DNA of 64,000 nucleotides from assembly GCA_033977485.1 (NCBI GenBank), contig CM066994.1:9116001-9180000 (forward strand). Direction: 5' to 3'. The position numbers and the translations under genes were made by a program. Positions within the stretch are counted from its first letter, which is position 1. Each line of letters starts with the position of its first letter. This stretch comes from Hydrangea macrophylla. Lineage: Eukaryota > Streptophyta > Magnoliopsida > Cornales > Hydrangeaceae. Positions 34,573 to 44,465 of the stretch are shown here, in pieces. Below the pieces are notes generated by a model. That model did not search any database. It was not told the DNA's origin and saw only the letters and a list, made by a program, of their open reading frames with translations.

Positions 34573-36140
34573 ATATAGAGAGACGAAGCAGAGGGGAGAG
34601 AGACGAACCTGAGAGAGAGGCGACGAAAGGGACTCCAAGGAGCTGCTGTGTCGCCGACAGCGATAAGAGAGAGAGAGAGAGAGGAAGATGTGTCTGATGA
34701 ATCGATCTGGTCTCACAAAAAGAAAGAAACCCTTGTTTTTGTATATGCCTCTCTTTTTTATACACCCCTCAAAAGTTTTTAAAATTAAAAATATACCCCC
34801 GCAAGTTAAAAAAAAAACATGCCGCCGCACTCTCGGCGAGTCGCGACGCACTCATGACGCACTCTGCCGCACTCACGCCGCACTCAATCATTTCCAAGAA
34901 CTCTAATGGAGTCCATACGCACTACGTGCGCACTCAGCCGCACTGCAGCCGCACTCGCACTCCATACGCACTAAGTGCGCGTGCGGCCCCATTTTAGAAG
35001 CACTCGTGCTTCATAGGTCCTACAGGACTTACACTTCTAAAACTTGCCGTCTCGAAACCTTCTCTTGTGTTTTGTACTGTGCTACATAGCAATAAACGCA
35101 AAAGCCATGAACTAAACTCTTGGACTAGCTGTAAGGAAATGGGAACTGTAAAAGGCGTTTTCCACTCATTTAGTGGACAAGTGTAGAAATACACAACCAA
35201 ATGCTCCAGATAAACAAACAAAATCGAAAGTATAGGCAGCCTGTGGAATATCCTATTCACCAACAGTATGCCCAAACTTTCACTACATTCACTTTCATTT
35301 GTCATGAAGTTCTAAAAGATAAACATAAAGAGAAGTAATTCTAAAGGATCCTAACTCCAACTTTTTCAGTAGATCCTGTTCCAGAGGATCCTATTCGTTT
35401 TTAGTGGAACCTAACTCCTTTGTGTTTGAGAATATCGACACTACTCCATGTGGTGTCAAATATATCGACACTATTACATGTGGTGTCACAAAGTATCCCA
35501 GTGGGTCCGCAATAGTAGCGAAACTTTGAATACTTTACACAGATCTGACATGCGTCAAAGGAATGTCCAGAGTTTGTCAGCCTCGGACATGCTCTTAGAA
35601 GTGTCCTTGCTTTCTAGCCGCTCGTCATCTTTCACACTATAGTGAACCATAAAACTTAATGGCTATTATATGTACTTTGTGACAAGTAAATTAATTATAT
35701 GTACTTCACAAACATGTAAAAGTTTGAATAAGATTTTGCAATCTACCAACAAAGTATATACAAACTTGATAAAGAACCAGGTAAGTATTTACCTCTCCAA
35801 AAGATTAACCTTTTGCTTAGGTCTTTTTCCATGGATAACTTGAAAGGAGGAGCTCAAAATATCATCTAAGTGAGCTGATTGAAGTAGTTTCAAATCCCTC
35901 CTCACCTAACACCACAATAAGTATAATAAACCGGATATAACTAAAGAATGATCCAAAAAGAGACAAGCTGATAAAAAAATATATGGAAATACAAACCTTC
36001 AAAAGGTATTGGAAATAAGAGCACCGCCTATGCTGATTCTTGTTTTTGTAAACAATTCTATTGAGGATTCCACATTCTGTTTGCAGCTGACCGAGGAAAG
36101 AATTTAACCTCTGCTCAACAATCTCAATATCCGAACTCAT
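26579..36140 (-). CDS. DUF4477 / Nepro-like (nucleolus and neural progenitor-type) protein, 378 aa
   Basis: Eight coding exons, minus strand: 35997-36140, 35793-35905, 30780-30858, 29517-29545, 28483-28576, 28049-28138, 27772-27961 and 26579-26976. All junctions are GT-AG and phases agree, giving 1137 nt with stop TAG. The N-terminus 'MSSDIEIVEQRLNSFLGQLQ', then 'KNKNQHRRCSYFQYLLKV', 'RRDLKLLQ', 'VIHGKRPKQKVNLLES' and 'GKYNFMERLLGSARLLSK' match the DUF4477 domain of plant and animal Nepro proteins. Animal Nepro is nucleolar and linked to RNase P/MRP and rRNA maturation; for the plant protein that role is inference. Residues 131-150 are hydrophobic ('SFFMGFSMTILALLARLRVL') but are more likely a buried helix than a membrane anchor. 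The acidic C-terminal tail ends 'EDPFFKLLTCG'. Exon 4 is only 29 nt. Intron 2 (30859-35792) contains a hAT transposon. No disabling lesion is seen. Confidence 0.9.
29798..29820. repeat. Poly-G run
   Basis: About 18 consecutive G, then A and GGGG, in intron 3 of the DUF4477 gene. In the minus-strand transcript it reads as poly-C. The exact length is prone to assembly error. Confidence 0.8.
31290..31575. repeat. Diverged repeat with gtgtccatgtcagacac motifs
   Basis: Text such as 'gtcgtgtccatgtcagacac', 'gtggacacggcacgg' and 'tgtcaagcagtgtcc' recurs with inverted relations across this segment, next to the left end of the hAT transposon. It may be a separate older miniature element. No terminal duplication is found. 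Confidence 0.4.
31972..34232 (-). pseudogene. hAT transposase (BED finger, DUF659, dimerisation domain) with one nonsense codon
   Basis: Two exons, 32662-34232 and 31972-32569, joined by a GT-AG intron, total 723 codons. The BED zinc-finger region has Cys47 and Cys50 ('CKFC') and the His-containing 'VKAHLLKLSG'. Codon 60 (34053-34055) is TGA between 'GSYA' and 'VKAHL', a position I expect to be Arg (CGA) in the family, so a single CpG-type C to T change fits. Downstream the frame is open to the end. The expected acidic residues are visible: 'VTDGWTD' near codon 230, 'ITDNAPVCK' near codon 291, and 'SERNWS' in the C-terminal 'WW' and dimerisation region. The first Asp to Trp spacing and the 'HTLNLALKDI' segment are typical of plant DUF659 transposases. 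Residual activity from a downstream start would lack the DNA-binding finger. Confidence 0.88.
34543..34572. repeat. (GT)n microsatellite in the hAT element
   Basis: Fifteen GT units, within GA-rich sequence (34450-34680) upstream of the transposase gene. On the coding strand this is a CT/CA-rich leader. Confidence 0.85.
34825..35010. promoter_or_regulatory. Subterminal gcactc repeat cluster of the hAT element
   Basis: At least ten copies of 'gcactc' or 'cgcact' in about 180 bp, some paired as inverted units such as 'tacgcactacgtgcgcac'. Such clusters are the usual transposase-binding sites of hAT elements; this role is inference from the family. Confidence 0.6.
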
Positions 36141-36235
36141 GTATTAATCTGTAATGGAGATATACCATGAATGTGAACGAATAACAAGAAAGATATATTT
36201 TCAAGCCAAAAAAACAAGAAAGATATATAATAAAA
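36141..36235 (-). promoter_or_regulatory. Immediate upstream region of the DUF4477 gene
   Basis: Ninety-five bases between the start codon at 36140 and an opposing SINE. It must contain part of the 5' leader. No TATA box is obvious, so the promoter may lie within or beyond the SINE. Confidence 0.35.
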
Positions 36236-36380
36236 GGGCAGCCCAGTGCACGACGCTGCCGCCATTGTGGAAACTGGGAAGGGTGAGATGTACACAGCCT
36301 TACCCCTGCAAGCAGAGAGGCTGTTTCCAGATTCGAACCCGTGACCTCTAGGTCACAATGGAACAACCTTACTGGTGACA
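36236..36380 (+). mobile_element. Au-type SINE, 3'-truncated
   Basis: Starts 'gggcagcccagtgcacgacg', the 5' hallmark of the plant Au SINE family. It continues through 'gtacacagccttacccctgc' and the B-box-like 'gattcgaacccgtgacc', then 'aggtcacaatggaacaacc'. The usual T-rich 3' end is missing or mutated. It lies 95 bp upstream of the DUF4477 start codon in opposite orientation. Confidence 0.88.
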
Positions 36381-37999
36381 TCTTTTTTCATGTAGAACAT
36401 TCTCTTATATATATATATATATATATAAATAATAAAAATTCCATGTTTTCAGGTGTTTGGCTAAAGCGCTAAAAACTTTCGTTCGGAGGATATATTCGGT
36501 GTTCGGTATGAATTAATAAAAATTATGTAAGACGCTTGTTAAGCTAATGAAAAAAAGGCTTTTGATACGTCTAAAAGGCATTGTTGCAGATTAAAATGGA
36601 AGGAAGAAACTAAGGGCAATCTCCCCACATCAAAACATATAGCAAGAAGCTTATGATTAGTTCACAAAGCTCATGAGACACTTTTCCAAACAGGTAATAG
36701 GGAAAGTAAATGAGAACCATTTCAACCAGAGACATCTTTTGTTGCGTTGAAAATTGAAGCATTAAACGTATTTGGATCAAGTTGATACACTGAAAGTACT
36801 TACATCTAGATAACAAAATGATTACAAATGAGTGTTCCAAATCCACGAAATTGAAACAAAATCTAAAAAATATGAGCATGGACACCAGAAAAATAACAAG
36901 TCAAATTGATAGGAACTCTGAAAACCTATACTTTCATACATAAAGGAACATTGATATAAAGCCGGAAAACAAGTTGAATTAGTGATTATGTATGCGGGAG
37001 GCTATGAAACATGCAACAAATACAAAATATTTTCTGGAAATTTTTTTACATCGAAACAAAGAAAGCGTGCAATTGTATAACACGCTGATCAAATCAAAAG
37101 TCCAGAAATTGGATTCAAACATAAAGCCGGGAAATCATAATGAACAACAATGAAATAGACATTTCTAGATCAATTGAACTGAACATCTTACCACTAATGC
37201 ATTAGAAAGACAAAACAAAAGGAGAAACACGGCTTGATTACAAAATGTTCCCTTGAAGTTTGGTCGTCGTCTCACTTCAGTCCCTAGGCTGTAATTTTAA
37301 TTGCATCAATTCAAATGTCCCATCCTGTCAGAAAAATGGACTAAAGTCGCGTACACAGTAACGCTAAAAAGATGGCACAGTTTTCCCCCTAAAAACTGTG
37401 ACCAGCAACACATGGGTGACTTGCGTCAAATTTTCTCACAGAATGGGATCTTTGGATCACATTGCTTGTTTGAAAAAACTTAAAGGGCCAAACCCAAATT
37501 GATTCAATTGAAATTATAGAGATAAAGTGAGAAAGGAACCAAACTTCAATGGTGTATGTTGTAATTAAGCCGAGAATTAGAAACAAAGGTAAGGGCCTGT
37601 TTGGCTGTAAAAATAATGTAATTTTTTGAATTGGTTAATTTTAAATTAGCATATTCTAAATTTATACATTATCTAATGACTTGTTTCAAATTCATGTTAT
37701 GTTTGGGTGGTCAAAATACGAAGAAAAAAAAAATGAAGTACAAAAATCGAAGCAACCTGGAATCCAAAGAAAACGGTTATGGTAATCCATCGAACACCTT
37801 TTGTGCAATACATACATCTTTATAATTTATCCAGAGGTGACTGATTTTGAAGTGATATTATAATCTTTAAATATTATATATACGCAGTAATTGCATAGGT
37901 TGTTATAACCAATTCCAATTTTCAATTATTGAACTTCAAATCAGTAATCCATAAGCAGTTACACAAACAGACATATATATATTATTATATATAGATTAT
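36381..37999. other. AT-rich intergenic stretch
   Basis: Contains an (AT)n run at about 36405-36426. No gene, and no repeat with clear ends. Confidence 0.4.
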
Positions 38000-38180
38000 G
38001 GGAAAGCTTCTCATGAGGGATCCCTCATTTTATTAAAATGAGGACTTCTAATCCTAGCCGTTGGAGATCATTTACTGCACAGTGAATTTCACTCTTACTG
38101 CATTGATTAAATGATCTCCAACGGTTAGGATTAGAAGTCCTCATTTTAATAAAATGAGGGATCCCTCGTAAGAAGGGCTC
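38000..38180. mobile_element. Long-hairpin MITE
   Basis: Two arms of about 75 bp are nearly perfect inverted copies. Both include 'gagggatccctcattttatt' and 'ctaatcctarccgttggaga' (r = a or g). Only about 30 bp separates the arms. The long inverted repeats suggest a Mutator-like MITE or a foldback; the target duplication is not resolved. Confidence 0.8.
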
Positions 38181-38827
38181 TATTTTATATATATATACTA
38201 GTAATTGCCCGTGCCCGTGGGCACAACGCAAAAAAATAGGGTATAGGAATATGCGGTAAATGTTTGTCCAAAAAGCATAGAGGTAGATCAAATAGGAGAA
38301 AAAAAATTCGAGAAAATTTCCTTCTTGTTAAATAATAATATGGTTCCCAAATTGTTTTCAAAATGCTTTGATACTTGTATCAGATTCCACAGCTTTCAAT
38401 GAAAATTCAATGGTCCCCATTAAATTTGAATATAGGAACCAAATTTAGAATTCAAATTTGAGAACTATAGCACTTCTTATTTTTGTTTTAATTTTATTTT
38501 ATTTTATTTCCAGAGTTAGGCAACTAAATAGAGGGTGGGCCCTAGAAATAAAATTGATTTTCCTAAACCTCAACCTTGTAGTAAAACATGTTTTTAACAC
38601 TAACAAAAAAGTGAATTTCTATTGGGTTGTGGATTGTGAGTGACCCATATAGGTAAGAGTAACTCTATGCTTCCCAATCACTAATGCTCAATAACAACCC
38701 AATCCCAGTCAAGATAGAAAACAAAATAACAATGTAAAATCAAATACATCAGTCAATTTCAACTATTTAAAGACAGAAGAACACAGTAATAAATGAAATC
38801 CAGAGTTTAACTTAGGGCTAAGATCAA

Positions 38828-38885
38828 ACCTTGCTGAGAATGTCTTGTCACAAAATCCTCCTTACAATTCTTGCTCTTGTTGATC
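38828..38885 (-). other. Exon-like segment in Helitron H1
   Basis: On the minus strand a 'ttttatcag' acceptor-like site is followed by an open 55-nt stretch ('INKSKNCKEDFVTRHSQQ') and 'g|gtttga'. It could be a captured exon, as Helitrons often carry gene fragments, but I do not recognise it and it may be chance. Confidence 0.2.
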
Positions 38886-40826
38886 TGATAAAAGAGAAAA
38901 GCAGAGAGAAAATTAATACCCACAATGGTATGTTTAAAAGAGTTGAAGTATACAATCAAATACCCAGTCAAGATAACACACTAAATAATAATATTGAATC
39001 AAACACACCAAGCAATTTCAGTTATTTAGAGATTAAAGAACACAGAAGTAAAAGAAAGTAGAGTTTGAACTTAGCCCCAATCACTACTAATTCAAAGCAT
39101 TTAGTCATTGATCAGAACCTAGATCTTATTGTCATTGCAATCACACATTGTTGAATGCACATACTCCTACTTCATCATGCTCTTATCTCCATTTTTTTAC
39201 CAATAAAAAATTAAAAATAATACACCATCCAATAGAATTCCAATGAGAGTCTCATAAATTGAATACCCAGATGGTTAATATCAATTGACCAATTTGTGAA
39301 TGTCAAGGCTTGAGTACTACAACAATATCCCAAGTTGGGGTCAAGCATTTTCATGAAGATACATGCAGTCTCAGAATCCAACATAAGAATCCTAGGGGGC
39401 ACGGGAAAAAAAAAACAAAAAAAAAGAAGACGAAGAAGAAGCTTTTTTCACACGATATGAAAAGCCTTTTCATCATAAAGGATTATGCTTGTCCAGTTGT
39501 CCCCACGTTTGAACTAAAGGGTTAGTTAAACCAAAAAAAACTATGATCTGAGTAAATAATCTAAGTTATTTAAACTGCTTCTATATGCTTTCTTTCCAGC
39601 TTAAAAAGAAAAGGTAATAAGAGTGCTTTAAAAAGGGTATCAGCTCACTTATACAGCAACCAAAATTGAGAAAAAACATTTTAAAAAAAATGGGCAATCT
39701 TCAATAATCGAAAGCCTGAGTTCAATCCAAAATCATAATGAACATGTAAAGCTTGACAACCCTTCCAAAATCCAAACAGCCATAAGTGAGTAAAAGGTTT
39801 ATAGTGAGAGTGCTTTGCACATGTTTTTGTTCGTCATTAAACCTTTTAAACTTGAGGAGGAAAAAAATAGCTAGAAATAAAAAAATATATATAAATAAAA
39901 AAGCTCCATACGTCCAAATAATAAAAATTCTCAAATATCCATCAAAGAGAAGTTTATACAACAATGCTGCATTGTACAAAAAAAAGTACTTTACTTTAGA
40001 TGTCTATAATGGACCCAAACAGTTCTTCATTAAACAGAGGACATGATATAATTGAAAAAATAAACTCATATAGAAAAGAGAGTAGGTCTTTATTGAGTGG
40101 CTACCGAAGATAAATAAAGATATACCATGATCACAATCTTTAGTAAATATCCACTAAATTGAAGATAACTAAAAATCTGCAAAAACACCCAATATACATA
40201 AACATAGGAGTTTCTTACGACAGAATCTCGGTAGAGATATTTTTCTATTCCAACTTCTCAACTGAAACAAATGATTACATAGGCATGGGTTTGTAGATTC
40301 TGCGAATGAAGGATGTCACAAAGTTAATGATTTCTCAAGTGAATACTCTAAAAGTGAAAAAAAAAAAAAAAAGAAGCTCAACCTTGCAGAGAAAAAGGAG
40401 ACTGGGTAAGAACTCATCCTTGCTCAGCATCAGTGTTATAGAACCTGCAAATGAGACGGATCAAAATTCACCCTTACTAAATTGAAGTTGCAGATTCCTA
40501 AACTTATCCTAAAAACCAACCCTATCCTAAATTAACCCTTTGCATACTAAAGTCATAAACTTAAAGTAAATCCCCAAAAATGTGCATAATTTCGATAAAT
40601 ACCAGATGAAGCTCAATAATTAAGGTCAGCCAACAACAAAAATGGAAGGGGAAAAAAAAGAAGGAAAATGGAAGAAAAGGCCCAAAATTTAAACTTTCTT
40701 CCCAAACTCGTCTGAATCATGCTTGAATCAGTTTCAAGTAGGGAAAAAATACCAATTAAATCATTCAATTTATTGCAGAAACACTGTTTGTGGACATATA
40801 AGAGTGAGCGATTTTTCTTACGGCTG

Positions 40827-40828
<2 letters not shown>

Positions 40829-40873
<45 letters not shown>
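40829..40873. repeat. (TG)n(GA)n compound microsatellite
   Basis: About 14 TG units passing directly into about 8 GA units, in the 5' half of Helitron H1. More GA/GT tracts follow at 41040-41060 and 41145-41210. Confidence 0.85.
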
Positions 40874-40874
<1 letters not shown>

Positions 40875-42336
40875 GACTGTAAAGAGACTGGAGAGAAAGT
40901 CAACAATACCATGTAGGCGATGGTGGAGTTTAGGCTCGCCTGTAATCAAAAAGTGTATAAATTAGAGAGAGTGACCCAAATTGCCAAGTGCTCAAGAACC
41001 CTAACTGTGTACCCCGCGATTCTATTGACCCTGAAGAGAGAGAGAGAGAGAGAGAGATGGAAATAGGTCTAACCTGGAACTCTCAAGCCCTATCTAAATG
41101 AAGCAAGATTGAACTCTAATCTCTCTGATAGAAGCAGAGAAAGAGAGAGTGTATGTGTGTGTATGGGTGTGTATGTGTATGTGTATGTGTGTGTGTGAGA
41201 GAGAGAGGGAGAAAGAGAGTAAAATAGAGAAGGAAAGTTACCCAGCAATAGCGCCGTGCTATGAGGGTTTAGAGAGAGGGGCATCAGTCATAGGTGGGTT
41301 GATGGGAGAGAGAGAGAGAGAAGATTTCTTTGAAATTCAAAATGAGAGGGAGAGAGAGAACTGGTGGGGTGGAGAGAGGTATGGGAGAGAGTGAGGTGTG
41401 CGTGAGTGGAGGACGCAGAGACGTGCGTGGGTGTGATTGAGTGAGAGTAAAAGATTGTGTGAGTGAGTTGGTGGACAAACGATCCAACGGTCTAAAATAT
41501 CTAAACCTGTCTCAATAGTCAAGATTGAAAATGGTTAAATTGGGAGGGCTCCACACCGCCCTCCATTATTATATACTAGTTATAACCCGTGGCTCGAGGG
41601 CACGAAGTGAAAGGGAAAAAAAGAAAAAGAAGAAGGCTTTTTTCTAAGCTTTTAGAAAGAAACCGTAAAGGAAAGCAAAACTTTTATGATTATTTAGCCC
41701 ATATTTGAGAAGCAGCATTACTCATTTCACTAATTAGCCATGTGGATTATATCAAACTGATAGAACTAATCAAATGACTTATAAAAGGGTGAAACTAATT
41801 AGACTAATAGCACAATTTACAACCATAGTGATGGAAAAACCCATTTTCTAGATAGCCAATAGAATAGAACAAATACGCTTCCTAGATTTTAAAAAAGTGC
41901 AAGTGAAAATACATTTCATGAAATCCATTGTTGAAACCAACTTCCTAAACTTTAACTTTTTATGATTTTCCACTCATATTATATCAGTTTCATTAGTTCT
42001 ATGAAAGTCATTTGATCGGAGTCACGGAAAGGAAAAAAGAAAAACCCATAATAAAAAAAATAAACTCTATCTTAAATAATCTAGCACAAATGTCTCTTCA
42101 TAGTTAATGTTTGGGAGGGAGAGAGAGAGAGACACGTGAGGGATATTTGAATTTTTTTTCCCTGTGATATGAGTAATGCTAATGTGAGATGTGAGAGAAA
42201 TAGAGATTTAATGTGATTTAATTATCAAATTACAATTAATTCGAAGGATTTAATTTCCCTACTTAAATTAAAATTATTTTGGCAACAATTTCCCTACTTA
42301 AATTGATATCACTTCATATATAAGGCAAGATATATA

Positions 42337-42572
42337 TCTATCTTATATTAGAGGAAGGTGTGGGGTCCAAGAAAAAACTGATCTAATGGTCCGGATTATC
42401 TATCTCCTCAACTTTGAATCTTAACCATCACCCCACAACTTCCACTCTCCATCCTTAGATCTGTTCAATCTAACCGTCCAACTAAAAGTCCATGAACACG
42501 CCTCATCACCATATAACTTCTTGCATGCCATTACTCACATAACCGCCCTCTTTATCCTCCCTCTCATCGTAA

Positions 42573-42615
<43 letters not shown>

Positions 42616-42720
42616 GCACACACACAAATCTCTGCAACTCTCTCTGTAGCGTCACTGCAGCCAAATCCCCAAATCGAAAGCCCTAATCAGCATTTGCAGA
42701 GTCCCTAAATCAGGTAATCT
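42337..42720 (+). mobile_element. Plus-strand Helitron 5' end H4 within H2
   Basis: Begins TCTATCTTATATTAGAGG after an A, and resembles the 5' end of H3 for about 150 bp ('ggtgtggggtccaag', 'ctcaactttgaatcttaacc', 'ccatccttagatct'). A CT/CA microsatellite (42576-42626) follows, then leader-like text ending 'ctaaatcag|gtaatc'. I could not find its 3' end, so it may be truncated. Confidence 0.6.
42576..42626. repeat. (TC)n(AC)n compound microsatellite
   Basis: About 13 TC units followed by about 11 AC units with one interruption, in the plus-strand Helitron 5' region. Confidence 0.85.
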
Positions 42721-43554
42721 CTTTCTGTAAAGACTTCTTCTTCCTCCCTCTCATACATTTTTCCTTCTTTTTTTTTTTAGGTTTTTGAAATGGGTGGTTT
42801 ATTTTGCACTCTCTCTGTCTCTGTGCAAAAGGCAGATCAATGGGTCATTATTTGTTCTTTTCTTTTTTCCATATCTTTTACTGTGGAAACGAGATTCAAA
42901 GTTGCTCCACATTTTTTTTCTTCTGAAAAAGAACTTTTTTTCTTTACAATCTGGGTCATTATTTGCATTTTATTTTATTTTTTTCAAAGTTCCTCCACAT
43001 TTTTTTCCTTCTGAAAAAAAACTTTTTTTCTTTACAATGTGGGTCATTATTTGTATTTTATTTTATTTTATTCAATGTTCCTCCGCATTTTGCAAGTGAA
43101 TAATGAGCTTAAAACTCCTGACCAAATGGGTTAAATTTTTTAATTTTCTGTCCGAAGTAAGTTTTTGTTCATGCGCTTTTGATTATTCATGGTCTATGAA
43201 GATTCTAAGGGTTTTTTTAACATGCTTTAGGACTACACAATCTGGGTTACATGCCAATTTTTCTAATAGGAGTAATCTCTTACTTTCATTTTTGGCCTCT
43301 AAAGATATCTATGTGGGAGTTACAATTTCTTTGCCTGTGATTGATTTTGCATCTGTTCAAAACATGCCCTGTTGGGCATTAAGTGTACAGAGGGTTTTTG
43401 TGCTCTTTTTTAAAAAACTTCTAATCATATCTATGATTTAGATTTTTGTGCTATTTTTTAAAACTCATTATGGCAGTGTCATTTGTTTGAGAATTGGCCT
43501 GATCCAGGGGATGGATATGCTGAGAAGGTAGGTTTTAGAGCAGTTATTTCGTTA

Positions 43555-43700
43555 CTTAAGGGTTTGTATTATTTCTGGATTGTCCAGTTGGGATCCACCA
43601 CTTTTCATGAACAAACAAAAGATAAAAAGGGTGGATCCCATATGCTCACTCAATGAGGTGCTTGGGTGAGCAACAAATGGGTGAGCAAATATGCACTCTT
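43555..43700. repeat. Small inverted repeat inside H2
   Basis: 'gttgggatccaccactttt' pairs with 'aaaagggtggatcccatat' about 40 bp on. Short foldback, nature unknown. Confidence 0.5.
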
Positions 43701-44465
43701 TCAGAAGTAGATTTATGCACTTCAATTCTCTATTTGTTTGAGAGGAAAGTTGATGAAAATAAAACAAGTAAAATAATTGAACTTACAGACCATTTGATTT
43801 TTTTTCTGGGAGAAGAATGCAAGAGAAATTATGCGAAAAGTGTAGTGTAAGTTTGGGAGTTCAGGTTGACTAAGAGGCTGTTTGGCTGCCCAGCGGTACA
43901 ACAGCTTTTTATGCTCAATCGTTTAAACAAATTGGAGATTCATTTACCGTTTTTTTCCAACGGTTTAAAATATCCAACTCTGTCTCAATGGTTAAGATTG
44001 AAAATTGCTAACTTGGGAGGGACCACACACCGCTCTATCTTATTATATAGATATATAGATAGATATATATATATATATATGGATTTTGTATGCTAAGATG
44101 AAATATGTTGGTTTTTTAATTTGTTTATTTTTGACAACCAAACACCTCCAGATAAGTACATACATAATGATTTGATTATAAATGATCCAGTAATTTGCAT
44201 TTTTTTGGGACAACCAAACGGACCCTAAGACAATGACATGGAGATAAAATCCAGTAATTACTAAATTATCACAACTAAGCATAATGTTGTTGTCAAGTAA
44301 TACCTAATATGACATATATCAAAGTGAATCTAAATTATTTCAACAAAATTAGGATAACTTACAAATTCTCGTTGCCTTCAACTTTTCTTTAGACGTAAAA
44401 GGTTGCTGGTATACGGTTGTTTGTGCGCTATATATAAACAGAGGTGCTTTGTGTATATATATATA

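Larger units (their letters stand above)
31579..35015 (-). mobile_element. hAT transposon inside intron 2 of the DUF4477 gene
   Basis: About 3.4 kb, minus orientation, the same as its host gene. The inverted ends are 'tatgaagcaccagt' on the left and complement 'tatgaagcacgagt' on the right. A spliced hAT transposase gene lies at 31972-34232. The right subterminal region (34830-35005) is packed with 'gcactc' motifs and their complement, as expected of transposase-binding sites in hAT elements; the left end has a few 'gagtgcg' units. I could not find a clean 8-bp target duplication. The flanks share only 'gtcc', so the exact boundaries are uncertain. Confidence 0.75.
41576..44051 (-). mobile_element. 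Helitron H2, inserted in H1
   Basis: The minus-strand 3' end is at 41576 (CTAG, preceded by an imperfect hairpin at 41589-41603). The 5' end is at 44051, reading TCTATATAATAAGATAG. It lies between A (41575) and T (44052), both belonging to H1. Its first 100 bp at the 5' end closely match H1 ('ggtccctcccaa', 'ttttcaatcttaaccattga', 'gatattttaaaccgttgg'), so it is the same family. It contains a further plus-strand Helitron 5' end at 42337. Confidence 0.8.
38198..44059 (-). mobile_element. Helitron H1 (non-autonomous), split by Helitron H2
   Basis: On the minus strand the 3' end is at 38198: a hairpin 'gtgcccacgggcac' (38211-38224) followed by a short spacer and the terminal CTAG. The 5' end is split: the TATAATAATGGAGGG part ends at 41575 and the last eight bases (TCTATATA) lie at 44052-44059, beyond H2. 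Joined, the terminus reads TCTATATATATAATAATGG, a proper TC-start Helitron end. It lies between A (38197) and T (44060), the usual Helitron target. Excluding H2 it is about 3.4 kb. No Rep or helicase coding is seen. It carries (GA)n/(GT)n tracts in its 5' region. Confidence 0.8.

Noticed and set aside
34367..34851. Minus-strand frames with runs of Leu-Ser and His-Thr
   Set aside because: Translations of CT and CA microsatellites within the hAT element.
42785..43099. Two overlapping plus-strand frames of 74-104 codons rich in Phe
   Set aside because: T-rich Helitron sequence with an internal direct repeat; no family signal.
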